A stretch of 21,062 nt of DNA from an uncultured Prevotellaceae bacterium (GCA_937891085.1 CALAEY010000047.1:1-21062); one strand, 5' to 3'; shown: positions 8,996-17,239, counted from the stretch's first letter. The notes: generated by a model from the sequence alone, not told the origin. Numbers and translations: made by a program.

Positions 8996-10615
8996 TTATT
9001 GATTATTCATTAGTTTTTCTTTCAGTTCGCGCTTTTTGCGTTCTGGGTAAGATTCTGCTTTGGCTTTCGGTTTGCCCTTGAAACCACCGTCACGCTTACC
9101 CTTGAAGTTATCGTCACGCTTACCTTTGAAGCCATTGTCACGCTTACCCTTGAAGCCAGCGCCTTTGCCCTTGAAACCACCTGGCTTGCGGTCCGACTTG
9201 AAGCCGCCACGCCTTTCCTTTGGTTTCTGGTCTCCAGCATCTTTCTCCGTCTTCTCTGCCTGTTCTGCTTCGGCAGCCAGACGCAGTTTCTCGGCCTTGC
9301 GGGCTTCACGCTTCTCCCATTCCTTGAATTTCTCATGGCCATAGAAGCGCTCGTTTTCTATTACTACGGGCTCTTTGTCCTTATCCCTGAACAGCTCGTC
9401 TCTGCGAGGCTTGCGCACCAACTTAGGGCGCTCCGTAGGTTCTTCTTTGTTGAGCTTTTCACCATCGCCACGGAACTCCTTATACTTACCGTCGAAGATT
9501 TCATACTGCACGAACTTACATTCCAGTTCGCCGTTATAGAGCGGAATTTTCTTCGTTGGTTTCAGACCGATTTCTTGGAAACATTCTTCCTTGTAAGAGA
9601 TGATCCAAGCCGCATTGCCTACGAAAGCATGCTTCAGACGTTCACCCAGAGTATGGTAAAGTCCCAGGATATCCGGACTGCTGATGCGCTCGCCGTAAGG
9701 CGGATTGGTGATCATAAGGGCAGGCTGCTCTGGCTGCTCAAAGTTGGCTATGTCTTGCTGTGTGAAGGTCACATCCTTCGTCACGCTGGCAGCCTTCGCA
9801 TTGGTGTTGGCCACCTCTATGGCATACACGTTGAGGTCATAGCCATAGATATGATGCTGGAACTCGCGCTCCTCACTGTCATCGTTATACACCTCATCCA
9901 GAAGCTCAGGATCGAAGTCGGGCCATTTCTCAAAGTCGTAGTGTCTGCCGAAGACACCTGGCCAGATATTGCGAGCTATGAGAGCCGCCTCGATGGGGAG
10001 GGTACCACTGCCGCACATCGGATCGATGAAGTCAGTCTCACCGTGCCAACCCGTCATCAGGATCATGCCTGCTGCCAGCACCTCATTCAGCGGTGCCTCC
10101 AGCGTCTTCTGGCGGTAGCCACGGCGATGCAGCGACTCTCCCGATGCATCCAGCGAGAGGGTGCAGTCGTTCTCGGCAATGTGGATGTTGAGCTTCATGT
10201 CTGGATTGTTCAGGCGTACGTTCGGACGCTCGCCCGTCTTATCACGGAAATAGTCGGCAATGGCATCCTTCACCTTGTAGGCCACGAACATGGAGTGGTG
10301 GAAGGTCTCACTGAACACCACGGAGTCCACGGCGAACGTGCTCTTCACATCCATGTATTTCTCCCATTCTACACTTTTCACTGCCTCATACACCTCATCG
10401 GCATTATGCGCCGTGAAGCGCAAGATGGGTTTCAGTATGCGGATAGCTGTGCGCAGGCAGAAGTTTGCCCTGTACAGCATACGTTTATCACCAGTAAAGC
10501 GCACCATGCGGCGCCCTATCTCTATATCATTAGCCCCAAGATTGGTAAGCTCTTCTGCCAGCACCTCTTCCAGTCCCTGGAAGGTCTTGGCAATCATCTC
10601 AAAGGATTCTCCCAT
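8996..10615 (-). CDS. THUMP-domain class I RNA methyltransferase (RlmL N-terminal-like, 23S rRNA guanine-N2)
   Basis: A 539-residue protein. The N-terminal RNA-binding THUMP region spans about residues 45-160, followed by a Rossmann methyltransferase domain with the SAM-binding DPMCGSGTLPIEAA (198-211) and the active-site NPPYGER (304-310), typical of N2-guanine methyltransferases such as RlmL/RlmKL and bacterial YpsC. The core ends near residue 375. The remaining ~160 residues are charged and disordered-looking, with about six GFKGK-type units at 470-515 and many Lys/Arg, likely an extra RNA-binding tail. The tail is encoded by 24-bp phased DNA repeats. The gene abuts the cysE stop with no gap. 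The family usually begins near the second Met (residue 7), so translation from 10597 is an alternative start. Confidence 0.88.
   Translation of the reverse strand: MGESFEMIAKTFQGLEEVLAEELTNLGANDIEIGRRMVRFTGDKRMLYRANFCLRTAIRILKPILRFTAHNADEVYEAVKSVEWEKYMDVKSTFAVDSVVFSETFHHSMFVAYKVKDAIADYFRDKTGERPNVRLNNPDMKLNIHIAENDCTLSLDASGESLHRRGYRQKTLEAPLNEVLAAGMILMTGWHGETDFIDPMCGSGTLPIEAALIARNIWPGVFGRHYDFEKWPDFDPELLDEVYNDDSEEREFQHHIYGYDLNVYAIEVANTNAKAASVTKDVTFTQQDIANFEQPEQPALMITNPPYGERISSPDILGLYHTLGERLKHAFVGNAAWIISYKEECFQEIGLKPTKKIPLYNGELECKFVQYEIFDGKYKEFRGDGEKLNKEEPTERPKLVRKPRRDELFRDKDKEPVVIENERFYGHEKFKEWEKREARKAEKLRLAAEAEQAEKTEKDAGDQKPKERRGGFKSDRKPGGFKGKGAGFKGKRDNGFKGKRDDNFKGKRDGGFKGKPKAKAESYPERKKRELKEKLMNNQ
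9081..9185 (-). repeat. 24-bp phased coding repeat in the methyltransferase tail
   Basis: The 10-mer TCACGCTTAC recurs at exactly 24-base spacing (9090, 9114 and 9138), each inside a unit coding for one GFKGKRD block on the minus strand. Two diverged units follow. Because the period is a multiple of three, gain or loss of units keeps the frame, so tail length may vary between strains. Confidence 0.85.
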
Positions 10616-11548
10616 TTATATTGCGTAATTTGTAAAATTATCTATTTCCTTGGCTCTGTTCTGCGTGATGCGTGCCCCTGGCTTCACATCCTCCGTCACC
10701 CAGATGTTGCCGCCCACTACGGCACCCTTGCCTATGGTGATGCGCCCCAGTATGGTGGCGTTGGAATATACGATGACGTCGTCTTCCAATATAGGATGGC
10801 GAGGAATGCCCTTGATGGGGTTGCCGTTCTCATCGAGCGGGAAGCTCTTGGCACCCAGTGTCACGCCTTGGTAGAGTTTCACGTTGTTGCCTATGATGCA
10901 GGTGGCACCTATCACCACGCCCGTGCCATGATCTATGGCAAAGTGGTGTCCGATGGTGGCTCCTGGGTGTATGTCAATGCCCGTCTCGCTGTGTGCCATC
11001 TCGGTGATGAAGCGAGGGATGATGGGTACGCCCAGCTCCAGCAGTCGGTGTGCGATGCGGTAGTTGGTGATGGCGCGTATGGCAGGGTAGCAGCAGATCA
11101 CCTCACCATAGTTCAGTGCGGCAGGATCACCGTTGAACATCGCTTCCACGTCGGTAGCGAGGGTATGGCGGAGGGCAGGCAGACCGCTGATGAACTCAGC
11201 AGCCAGGGCAGAGGCTTCCTGTCTCTGGCAGTCGGTGCAGGTACAGTTCTCATCGTCATCGTTGCCGAAGCAGAGACCTGAGAGTATCTGACTGCTCAGC
11301 TGCTCATGCAGTTGCTCTACATGCACGCCGATGTGATAGGTCAGGGTGTCTGCCTTCACATTGCTGTTTCCGAAGTAACCTGGAAAGAGCAGGCCTCTAC
11401 AGAGATCCACGATGTTTTTCAGTATCTTGGCAGATGGAAGTGGACTTTCGTCCGTGTTGCGGTGGAACAGTCCCTTGAGGGATTGACTCTCGCTTAACTC
11501 GCTGGTGGCTTTTTGGAGTGCCTCGGAGATTTGGGCCTTGCTCATCAT
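10616..11548 (-). CDS. cysE: Serine O-acetyltransferase
   Basis: A 310-residue enzyme that makes O-acetylserine from serine and acetyl-CoA, the first committed step of cysteine synthesis. The C-terminal left-handed beta-helix shows hexapeptide repeats from about residue 190 (IHPGATIGHHFAIDHGTGVV onward). Asp206-His207 match the catalytic pair, and His251 in GIPRHP matches the second active-site His. The N-terminal helical region is longer than in E. coli CysE and contains a cysteine cluster C93, C102, C104, C107 next to an acidic DDDE stretch, which resembles a form seen in Bacteroidota. It diverges from cysK across a 180-base gap and heads the minus-strand operon. Two ATGs lie in tandem (11543-11548); I take the first. 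Confidence 0.95.
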   Translation of the reverse strand: MMSKAQISEALQKATSELSESQSLKGLFHRNTDESPLPSAKILKNIVDLCRGLLFPGYFGNSNVKADTLTYHIGVHVEQLHEQLSSQILSGLCFGNDDDENCTCTDCQRQEASALAAEFISGLPALRHTLATDVEAMFNGDPAALNYGEVICCYPAIRAITNYRIAHRLLELGVPIIPRFITEMAHSETGIDIHPGATIGHHFAIDHGTGVVIGATCIIGNNVKLYQGVTLGAKSFPLDENGNPIKGIPRHPILEDDVIVYSNATILGRITIGKGAVVGGNIWVTEDVKPGARITQNRAKEIDNFTNYAI

Positions 11549-11577
11549 ATTTAGGTGTTTTCATTAAAAATCTGCTG

Positions 11578-11585
11578 CGAAGATA
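11578..11585 (-). promoter_or_regulatory. Possible -7 box for the cysE operon
   Basis: Minus-strand TATCTTCG differs from TAnnTTTG by one base and lies 30 bases before the cysE start. No good -33 TTG is found at the right distance, so this is tentative. Confidence 0.35.
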
Positions 11586-11650
11586 CGAAGACTTCTGCAA
11601 TTATCCTAAAAAATGGCTGTAGTTGTGTGATTAAAAAACGAAAAAGTGGA

Positions 11651-11672
11651 AAATACCAACGATATGGTATTT
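11651..11672. promoter_or_regulatory. Operator-like inverted repeat upstream of cysK
   Basis: AAATACCA (11651-11658) and TGGTATTT (11665-11672) are perfect complements separated by six bases. The element ends 20 bases before the cysK -7 box and so covers the -33 position, the place where a dimeric regulator would act. No regulator gene lies nearby. Regulation by sulfur or cysteine status is an inference from the target gene. Confidence 0.55.
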
Positions 11673-11700
11673 CACGTTAATCAAACTCCTCCTATCTTTG
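11670..11700 (+). promoter_or_regulatory. cysK promoter
   Basis: TATCTTTG at 11693-11700 is an exact Bacteroidota -7 box. The -33 side is weaker: TTTC at 11670-11673, 19 bases upstream. The transcript would start about 20 bases before the cysK ATG. A weak -33 overlapped by an inverted repeat is what one expects of a regulated promoter. Confidence 0.65.
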
Positions 11701-11728
11701 CACCAGAAAACAATAAAAATAGAGAGTT

Positions 11729-12676
11729 ATGGCAAAAATCGCAAAGAGCCTTACCGATTTGGTAGGCAATACTCCCTTGTTGGAGTTAAGGAATTATAGA
11801 AAGTTGCATGATTTGAAGGCTCAGATCATCGTAAAGTTGGAGTATTTCAATCCTGCCAGCAGCGTGAAAGACCGTGTGGCTTTGGCGATGATTGAAGATG
11901 CAGAAGAGCGAGGCATCTTGAAACCAGGGGCCACCATCATAGAACCTACCAGTGGTAATACGGGTGTTGGCTTGGCTTTCGTATCTGCCGTGAAGGGTTA
12001 TAAGCTCATCCTCACCATGCCCGATACCATGAGCATCGAGCGTCGCAACTTGCTGAAGGCATTGGGTGCCAAGGTAGTGCTTACCCCAGGTGCAGAGGGC
12101 ATGAAGGGAGCTATCCGTAAGGCTGAGGAGCTGAAGGCTGCCAATCCAGGAAGCTTGATTCCACAGCAGTTTGACAATCCTGCCAATCCTGCCATTCACT
12201 ATAAGACTACAGGGCAAGAGGTTTGGCGTGATACCGACGGTCAGGTTGATATCTTCGTAGCAGGCGTTGGCACGGGTGGTACCGTGAGTGGTGTAGGTAA
12301 AGCCCTCAAGGAGAAGAATCCTGCCGTGAAAGTGGTGGCTGTAGAGCCTGCCAGTTCTCCAGTACTTTCAGGCGGACAGAGCGGACCACACAAGATTCAG
12401 GGTATCGGTGCAGGATTTGTGCCTACGAACTTCGACCGCAGCGTGGTAGATGAGGTGTTGCCTGTGAGCAATGATGATGCCATCCGTGCCAGTCGCGAAC
12501 TTTCCCAGAACGAGGGACTGCTGGTAGGCATCTCTGCAGGTGCTGCCGTGGCTGCTGCTACGCAGATAGCACAGCGTCCAGAGAATGAGGGCAAACGCAT
12601 CGTGGTGCTGCTCCCAGATACAGGTGAGCGCTACCTCTCCACCGTGCTCTATGCCTTCGATGAATACCCACTATAA
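11729..12676 (+). CDS. cysK: Cysteine synthase A (O-acetylserine sulfhydrylase)
   Basis: A 315-residue PLP enzyme of fold type II that turns O-acetylserine and sulfide into cysteine and acetate. The PLP lysine is K47 in NPASSVKDR, the substrate loop is PTSGNTG (73-79), the phosphate-binding loop GVGTGGTVSG is present, and GPHKIQGIGAGFVP, typical of CysK rather than CysM, follows. The length is normal and both ends are intact. It diverges from cysE, whose product is its substrate, and the two proteins often form a complex in bacteria; whether the Bacteroidota pair does is unknown. A purine-rich AGAGAG precedes the ATG. A strong hairpin lies 18 bases after the stop. Confidence 0.97.
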   Translation: MAKIAKSLTDLVGNTPLLELRNYRKLHDLKAQIIVKLEYFNPASSVKDRVALAMIEDAEERGILKPGATIIEPTSGNTGVGLAFVSAVKGYKLILTMPDTMSIERRNLLKALGAKVVLTPGAEGMKGAIRKAEELKAANPGSLIPQQFDNPANPAIHYKTTGQEVWRDTDGQVDIFVAGVGTGGTVSGVGKALKEKNPAVKVVAVEPASSPVLSGGQSGPHKIQGIGAGFVPTNFDRSVVDEVLPVSNDDAIRASRELSQNEGLLVGISAGAAVAAATQIAQRPENEGKRIVVLLPDTGERYLSTVLYAFDEYPL

Positions 12677-12694
12677 TTACAGTGTGATAGCATA

Positions 12695-12732
12695 AGAAAG
12701 CGGCACTCCCCACGTAGGAAGTGCCGCTTTCT
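12695..12732. terminator. Bidirectional terminator between cysK and the HEAT-DUF1080 gene
   Basis: AGAAAGCGGCACT (12695-12707) pairs perfectly over 13 bp with 12720-12732, with a 12-base loop. It lies 18 bases after the cysK stop and 19 bases after the stop of the gene converging from the other side, so it probably serves both. The plus-strand side continues into a T-rich stretch. Confidence 0.88.
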
Positions 12733-12751
12733 ATTTGACTTTGCTTGGAAC

Positions 12752-15700
12752 TTACTTCAGTTCCTTGATGCGGATGTTGCGGAACTTCAGCGGAGAGCCG
12801 TGGCCTAAGAAGCCTATGTGGCCAGTCTTGTTGAAGAGCCCCGGATGCTCCTTATGATCGGCTGTTCCGTTCACCGTAGCCTCACGGATGTTACCATCCA
12901 GAATGACCTGTCCGTTTACAGTCACGCGGATGTGGTCGCCATCGGCCATAATTTCCTCGCTGTTCCATTCCCCTGCAGGGCGGAAGGCACTGTGATGGTC
13001 GGCACGTGCAGGGATGATGCCATAGACAGAACCATGGTGCTGCAGCGGTGTGATGTCCTTGTAGATTTCATGCTCGCAGTCCAGTATCTGAATCTCCATG
13101 CCCACATAGGCTGCATCGCCCTCCATCGGGGTACGAATGCCCACGCCGTTGTTTCCTCCGGGTGAAAGTTGGAAGTCGAAGCGGAAGACGAAGTTGCTAT
13201 ACTCATTCACCGTGTAGAGGTTGCCGCCGAAGCTGGTTTCCGGATTCACCTCTATGCAGCCGTCGTTCAGCGTATAGTCCACCAGATTGCCAGTCCACTC
13301 ATACATGTTGGTGCCGTCGAAGAGCACCTTGAAGCCCTCTTTCTGCTCCTGTGCAGAGAGCTTGAAAGGCTCTTGGCGCTTCAGTTCTTTCACGTAGATG
13401 TCGCGGAAGTAGCACTTGCTGCCATGTGCCTGCAGCTCCAGTTGCTCTATCGGGAAGATAGGCTGTGAGCGGTCCCAGTAGTTCTCCATGATCACGTTGT
13501 CCACTACCAGTTCTCCGTTCAGGCGCACCGTCACACGGTCGCCCACCATCTTGATGTAGAATGAGTTCCACTCGCCCAGTTTATTGTCCGCCACCTTCAG
13601 CGGTTTGTCCTGATGCACCTTATTATTATATAAACCGCCAGACCCTACCTGAGCCCCTACGTTCACACGGGCAGTATCCCAGATCTGCACCTGAGGCGCG
13701 CCGCGCAGGTAGATGCCCGCATCGGCTTCAGGCCCTGCAGGATCCAGCATCCAGTCCACATACATCTCGAAGTCGCCATACTGCTTCTCCGTGCAGAGGT
13801 TGTCATAGCCGCTGCCTATGTAGGTGATGCAGCCGTCTTCTACCGTCCAGTTCTGGCGCATGGTGACATCGGCCTTCTGCTGCTCACGCTGCAGCTGTGC
13901 AGCCGTCATCTTGCTACGCTTGATAGGATCCTGCACCAAGCCCTTCCAGCCCGTGAGGTCCTTACCGTTGAAGAGCGATACGAAGCCCGTCTCTGCGGGA
14001 TAATCTTCGAGGAACTTGCGGATGTTCTGGCGCTGATAGTCGGCATCGCTGTTGTTCAGCACCTGTGCCGTCTTTTCCAAGAGGCTGCGCACGTTGGTAC
14101 CATTGAATTCCGGATGCCCGATGGCGATGTTCATCACCGCACTGGCAGCTGTCTGCTGCAAGGCAATGTTGTCCAGATACTTGCCTGCGAACATCAGGGC
14201 TTGGAATGTATCCGTCTTCTCTATCTTTGCCAGTATGCTGTTGCGTTGCTCATCGGTCTTGGCCACCTGCATGGCTTCACGCAGCAAGATGAGGCGGTTC
14301 TCACCCGTCAGTGCCTCGTCGGATGCCAGCGTCACATAGCGCTGCAGGGCCTTCTGGAACTGGTCGTTAGAAGTTGTCGTACGACAGATGTTCAGCAGTT
14401 CTTCACATGCCCGCTGATCTGTCCACCCCAGCAGTGCATTGAAGGCCGCCTCACGCACGTTGGCATTGGCAGCGTTCAGGTTGTTCTTGATGGTCTCCAG
14501 CGCCTTGGCATCGCCCGTGGTAGCCAGCACCGTGTAGTAGAGGTGGCTCTTCCCCGCACTCTGGTTCATGCGCTGCGTCACCGTCTGCACCTGCTCTGCG
14601 GCGGGCATGCCCGCAATGGTAGCTATCACGGTCTGCTGCATATCAGGCACGTAGGCAGCATCGGCCTCCTCCAGCATGCCACACATGTTGGTGAAGTTCT
14701 GTGCCTCCACTACGCTCTTCAGTGCCGTGTAGGCTGCCTTGCGCACTTCGGCATTGTCACTCTTGGTCTGCTGTATCACCGTGCCTAAGCCTAAATTGGC
14801 CTTACGACCAGCCAGCAACTGCAAGCCAGCTATCTTGCCCGCAGTGCTTCCCTGTGCTATGGCGCGCGTCACCGCATCGGTGATGTTGCCACTGAAGGCA
14901 GCCAGTGTCTGCTGTCCCAGTGCCACCTCCTCGGCATTGTCGCTCCGCAGCAGTCCTGCCAGATTGCTTATCACAGAGGTGTCGCCTATCTTCTGCAGGG
15001 CCCATGCCGCAGCTGTCTTCACTTCAGGATCGGTACTCTTCAGCTGATCCAGCAGCACCTGCTTGCCAGGCACGTCCAGACTTACCTGTATGTTCTTGAT
15101 GAGGTTGTTCTTCTCTGCTGATTGCAGCGCCTCGTTGCCCAGCCATTGCAGGATGTCGGTTTTCACGTAAGGCTTGGCCTTCGGCAGACTCTTCACCAGC
15201 TTGGTGTACATCTCGCTGTCGGCATAGTCTGAGGCGAAGCGCAGGGCTGCGTTGCGGTATTCCTTGTCGCCATCCTTCAGTGCCTTCTCCAGTGTCTTCA
15301 GCGCTTTGTCAGGAGCCGCTTGGAAGGCTGTTGCCAGAAGAGGGATGCGCTGGTTCCGATAGTCGGCGTTAGCAGATTGGCGCACGGTGGGCTGTGCTGC
15401 CTCTTGCTCCACCTTCTCGCCCAGCAGGTATAGCTGCTGCGTGATAAAGCCCTTCATCTCAGGCACGTCGGTAGCTGCCAGTGCTTTCAGGAAGCCCTCT
15501 TTCACGGCTTGGCGTTCCTGAGCCTTGTCTGGAGCCGATACGAAGGCAGCCAAACCGTTCAGGGCATATTCCACGGCAGCATTGTTCACCTGTCCGGAGG
15601 TGTTGATGCGGCCTAAGAGCATCTGCACGCCCTCGGCACCCGTGCTGCTGAGGTCGGCCATCAGTTTGTCAAACTCAGTCTGGTTCTTGGCCGGCATCTG

Positions 15701-15808
15701 CGCCAGCACATCAGCCACAATGGTAGTAACCGTACGATTCGCCGGCGATTGTGCCATCAGCGTCACCGCACAAACCAGAGTCAATATAGTGCTAAATATC
15801 TTTTTCAT
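12752..15808 (-). CDS. Secreted HEAT-repeat protein with two DUF1080 (3-keto-disaccharide hydrolase) domains
   Basis: A 1018-residue protein starting at the ATG at 15806-15808 (MKKIFSTILTL...). A longer frame from a TTG at 15817 would begin inside an intergenic repeat and spoil the signal peptide, so I reject it. Order: signal peptide (about 1-19), alpha-helical HEAT-like repeats (about 25-600, with recurring 'EVRKAAYTAL' and 'NVREAAFNALLGW'-type helices), first DUF1080 domain (about 609-811, FNGKDLTGW start) and second DUF1080 domain (about 824-1018, FDGTNMYEW start). DUF1080/PF06439 domains have a concanavalin-like fold and include 3-keto-disaccharide hydrolases. The gene lies 37 bases downstream of a Gfo/Idh oxidoreductase that could supply a 3-keto substrate. 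The HEAT part may be a binding scaffold. The substrate is unknown. Confidence 0.87.
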   Translation of the reverse strand: MKKIFSTILTLVCAVTLMAQSPANRTVTTIVADVLAQMPAKNQTEFDKLMADLSSTGAEGVQMLLGRINTSGQVNNAAVEYALNGLAAFVSAPDKAQERQAVKEGFLKALAATDVPEMKGFITQQLYLLGEKVEQEAAQPTVRQSANADYRNQRIPLLATAFQAAPDKALKTLEKALKDGDKEYRNAALRFASDYADSEMYTKLVKSLPKAKPYVKTDILQWLGNEALQSAEKNNLIKNIQVSLDVPGKQVLLDQLKSTDPEVKTAAAWALQKIGDTSVISNLAGLLRSDNAEEVALGQQTLAAFSGNITDAVTRAIAQGSTAGKIAGLQLLAGRKANLGLGTVIQQTKSDNAEVRKAAYTALKSVVEAQNFTNMCGMLEEADAAYVPDMQQTVIATIAGMPAAEQVQTVTQRMNQSAGKSHLYYTVLATTGDAKALETIKNNLNAANANVREAAFNALLGWTDQRACEELLNICRTTTSNDQFQKALQRYVTLASDEALTGENRLILLREAMQVAKTDEQRNSILAKIEKTDTFQALMFAGKYLDNIALQQTAASAVMNIAIGHPEFNGTNVRSLLEKTAQVLNNSDADYQRQNIRKFLEDYPAETGFVSLFNGKDLTGWKGLVQDPIKRSKMTAAQLQREQQKADVTMRQNWTVEDGCITYIGSGYDNLCTEKQYGDFEMYVDWMLDPAGPEADAGIYLRGAPQVQIWDTARVNVGAQVGSGGLYNNKVHQDKPLKVADNKLGEWNSFYIKMVGDRVTVRLNGELVVDNVIMENYWDRSQPIFPIEQLELQAHGSKCYFRDIYVKELKRQEPFKLSAQEQKEGFKVLFDGTNMYEWTGNLVDYTLNDGCIEVNPETSFGGNLYTVNEYSNFVFRFDFQLSPGGNNGVGIRTPMEGDAAYVGMEIQILDCEHEIYKDITPLQHHGSVYGIIPARADHHSAFRPAGEWNSEEIMADGDHIRVTVNGQVILDGNIREATVNGTADHKEHPGLFNKTGHIGFLGHGSPLKFRNIRIKELK

Positions 15809-15845
15809 AATTGTCAATTGTGAATTGTCAATTGTTAATTATCAA
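15809..15845. repeat. Intergenic AATTGACAATT repeat, copy 2
   Basis: This short gap between the Gfo/Idh and HEAT-DUF1080 genes is almost wholly made of AATTGTCAATTG-type units (15809-15840), the same element as at 4029-4068 on the other strand. It places partly palindromic AT-rich DNA directly before a start codon, where it would act in mRNA as a weak leader. Confidence 0.6.
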
Positions 15846-17093
15846 TCAAAACGCTCTCTCAGGCTGGTCTATCAGCGCATTGGCTGCATCATCGTTTACA
15901 AACTGCAGCTTCACAGGGTCAAAGTCCAGGTTCCTATGCAGGCGCAGCGCCACGCCACCCATGTTCACTATGGTGGCACTGCGGAACGCCTTCGTCTCAT
16001 TCAGTGCGAAAGGCTGGCGTGTGCGCACACTCTCCATGAAGTTTGTCACCTCTGGCTGTGGGTCTGGGTAGTCGGCCAACCGCTTCTCCCAGTTAGGCAG
16101 GTCGCACACGAAGTTCTTGTACACATTGCCGTTAGGTCCGGCTATGTAGGGCGTGTCAGGGTCACCGTAGTCACCGCCCCACAGCACAATCTGGCACCCG
16201 TCGGCATAGGTATAGGTGATGCTGCGCCAGGTGCCCACGGCATCGGGGTGCTGCTGCGGAGCGTCTATCTCCACCCTCACGGGGCTGTCGTTGTCCTTGC
16301 CCAGGATATACTGCACGGGGTCTATGTAGTGCTGCCCCATGTCGCCCAGTCCGCCAGCGTCATAGTCCCAGTAGCCACGGAAGGTCTGGTGCGTGCGGTG
16401 TATGTTGTAGGGCTTGTAGGGGGCAGGCCCCAGCCACATGTTGTAGTCCAGCTCTGCCGGCACGGGCTGTGGATCCAAGTGCTCCTTGCCCACCCAGTAG
16501 AATTTCCAGTCGAATCCCGTGTGCTTGGAGATGGTCACCTTCAGCGGCCATCCTAAGAGTCCGCTCTGTACCAACTTCTTCAGTGGTTTCACAGGTGTGC
16601 CCAGTCCGTAGAACTGATCCGTGAAGCGGAACCATGTGTTGATGCGGAACATGCGGCCATACTGCTTCACGGCCTCGCATACCCGCTTGCCCTCGCCTAT
16701 GGTGCGTGTCATAGGCTTCTCGCACCAGATGTCCTTGCCCGCCTTCGCAGCCTCTATGGCCATCAGTGCGTGCCAGTGCGGTGGGGTAGCTATGTGTACG
16801 ATGTCCACGTTAGGGTCATGTATCAAGTCGCGGTAGTCATGATACTCCGCCATACGCTCGGTGCTCAGGTCGCGTCCAGCCTCTAAGTGCTTCTGATCCA
16901 CGTCACAGATGGCCACCAGTCGGGTGCCTCCGTAGTCCTTATGTCCGCGTCCCATGCCACCTACGCCGATGATGCCCTTCGTCAGTTGGTCGCTTGGCGC
17001 CAGGAAGCCGTTGCCCAGCACAGGGCGAGGCACGATGGTAAACAGTGCCAGGCTTCCTATCGATTTCAAGAAATCTCTTCTGCTGATACTCAT
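15846..17093 (-). CDS. Tat-exported Gfo/Idh/MocA family oxidoreductase
   Basis: A 415-residue NAD(P)-dependent dehydrogenase. The N-terminus SRRDFLKSIGSLALFTIV (4-21) is a twin-arginine signal. The Rossmann domain shows GIIGVGGMGRGH (40-51), and CEKPMTRTI (124-132) holds the conserved EKP with the active-site Lys126. GGLGDMGQHYIDPV (247-260) carries the Asp251/His255 pair of this family. Tat export of a pre-folded cofactor-bound enzyme fits a periplasmic sugar oxidoreductase. Family members oxidise sugar hydroxyls, often at C3, or reduce ketosugars. With the DUF1080 protein encoded next, the likely role is making 3-keto glycosides, but the substrate is not shown. The ATG at 17091-17093 is preceded by a candidate promoter. 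Confidence 0.92.
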   Translation of the reverse strand: MSISRRDFLKSIGSLALFTIVPRPVLGNGFLAPSDQLTKGIIGVGGMGRGHKDYGGTRLVAICDVDQKHLEAGRDLSTERMAEYHDYRDLIHDPNVDIVHIATPPHWHALMAIEAAKAGKDIWCEKPMTRTIGEGKRVCEAVKQYGRMFRINTWFRFTDQFYGLGTPVKPLKKLVQSGLLGWPLKVTISKHTGFDWKFYWVGKEHLDPQPVPAELDYNMWLGPAPYKPYNIHRTHQTFRGYWDYDAGGLGDMGQHYIDPVQYILGKDNDSPVRVEIDAPQQHPDAVGTWRSITYTYADGCQIVLWGGDYGDPDTPYIAGPNGNVYKNFVCDLPNWEKRLADYPDPQPEVTNFMESVRTRQPFALNETKAFRSATIVNMGGVALRLHRNLDFDPVKLQFVNDDAANALIDQPERAF

Positions 17094-17137
17094 GTCAGAT
17101 TCTATGATTTAAGGTTAGTGATTCTAGTTCATTGGCA

Positions 17138-17145
17138 CAAATATA
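17138..17145 (-). promoter_or_regulatory. -7 box of the Gfo/Idh-DUF1080 unit
   Basis: Minus-strand TATATTTG matches TAnnTTTG and lies 44 bases before the ATG. The -33 region (about 17165-17175) has only a TTTAG, so the promoter is moderate evidence. Confidence 0.5.
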
Positions 17146-17208
17146 GTCATTTTTTTGTTTTTTAGCGTACTAAAGTCAGTTTTTTGCACCCGTCTGCCAG
17201 AAAATGCG

Positions 17209-17216
17209 TAAATTAG
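17209..17216 (+). promoter_or_regulatory. Possible -7 box of the CBM9-like gene
   Basis: TAAATTAG is a partial match to TAnnTTTG, 23 bases before the ATG, with a TTTTTTG run at about 17180-17186. Weak evidence. Confidence 0.25.
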
Positions 17217-17239
17217 TGGCGTCATAAAAAGCATGAACG

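Noticed and set aside
9335..11281. A 648-codon open frame on the plus strand
   Set aside because: It lies antisense to the methyltransferase and serine acetyltransferase genes, both of which show full family motifs; its translation has no recognisable domain.
13169..13468. Plus-strand frames across the DUF1080 region
   Set aside because: They are shadows of the large minus-strand gene, which has continuous domain structure over the same bases.
15809..15817. TTG start adding three residues to the HEAT-DUF1080 protein
   Set aside because: The extra codons lie in the intergenic repeat, while the ATG at 15806-15808 gives a normal Sec signal peptide.
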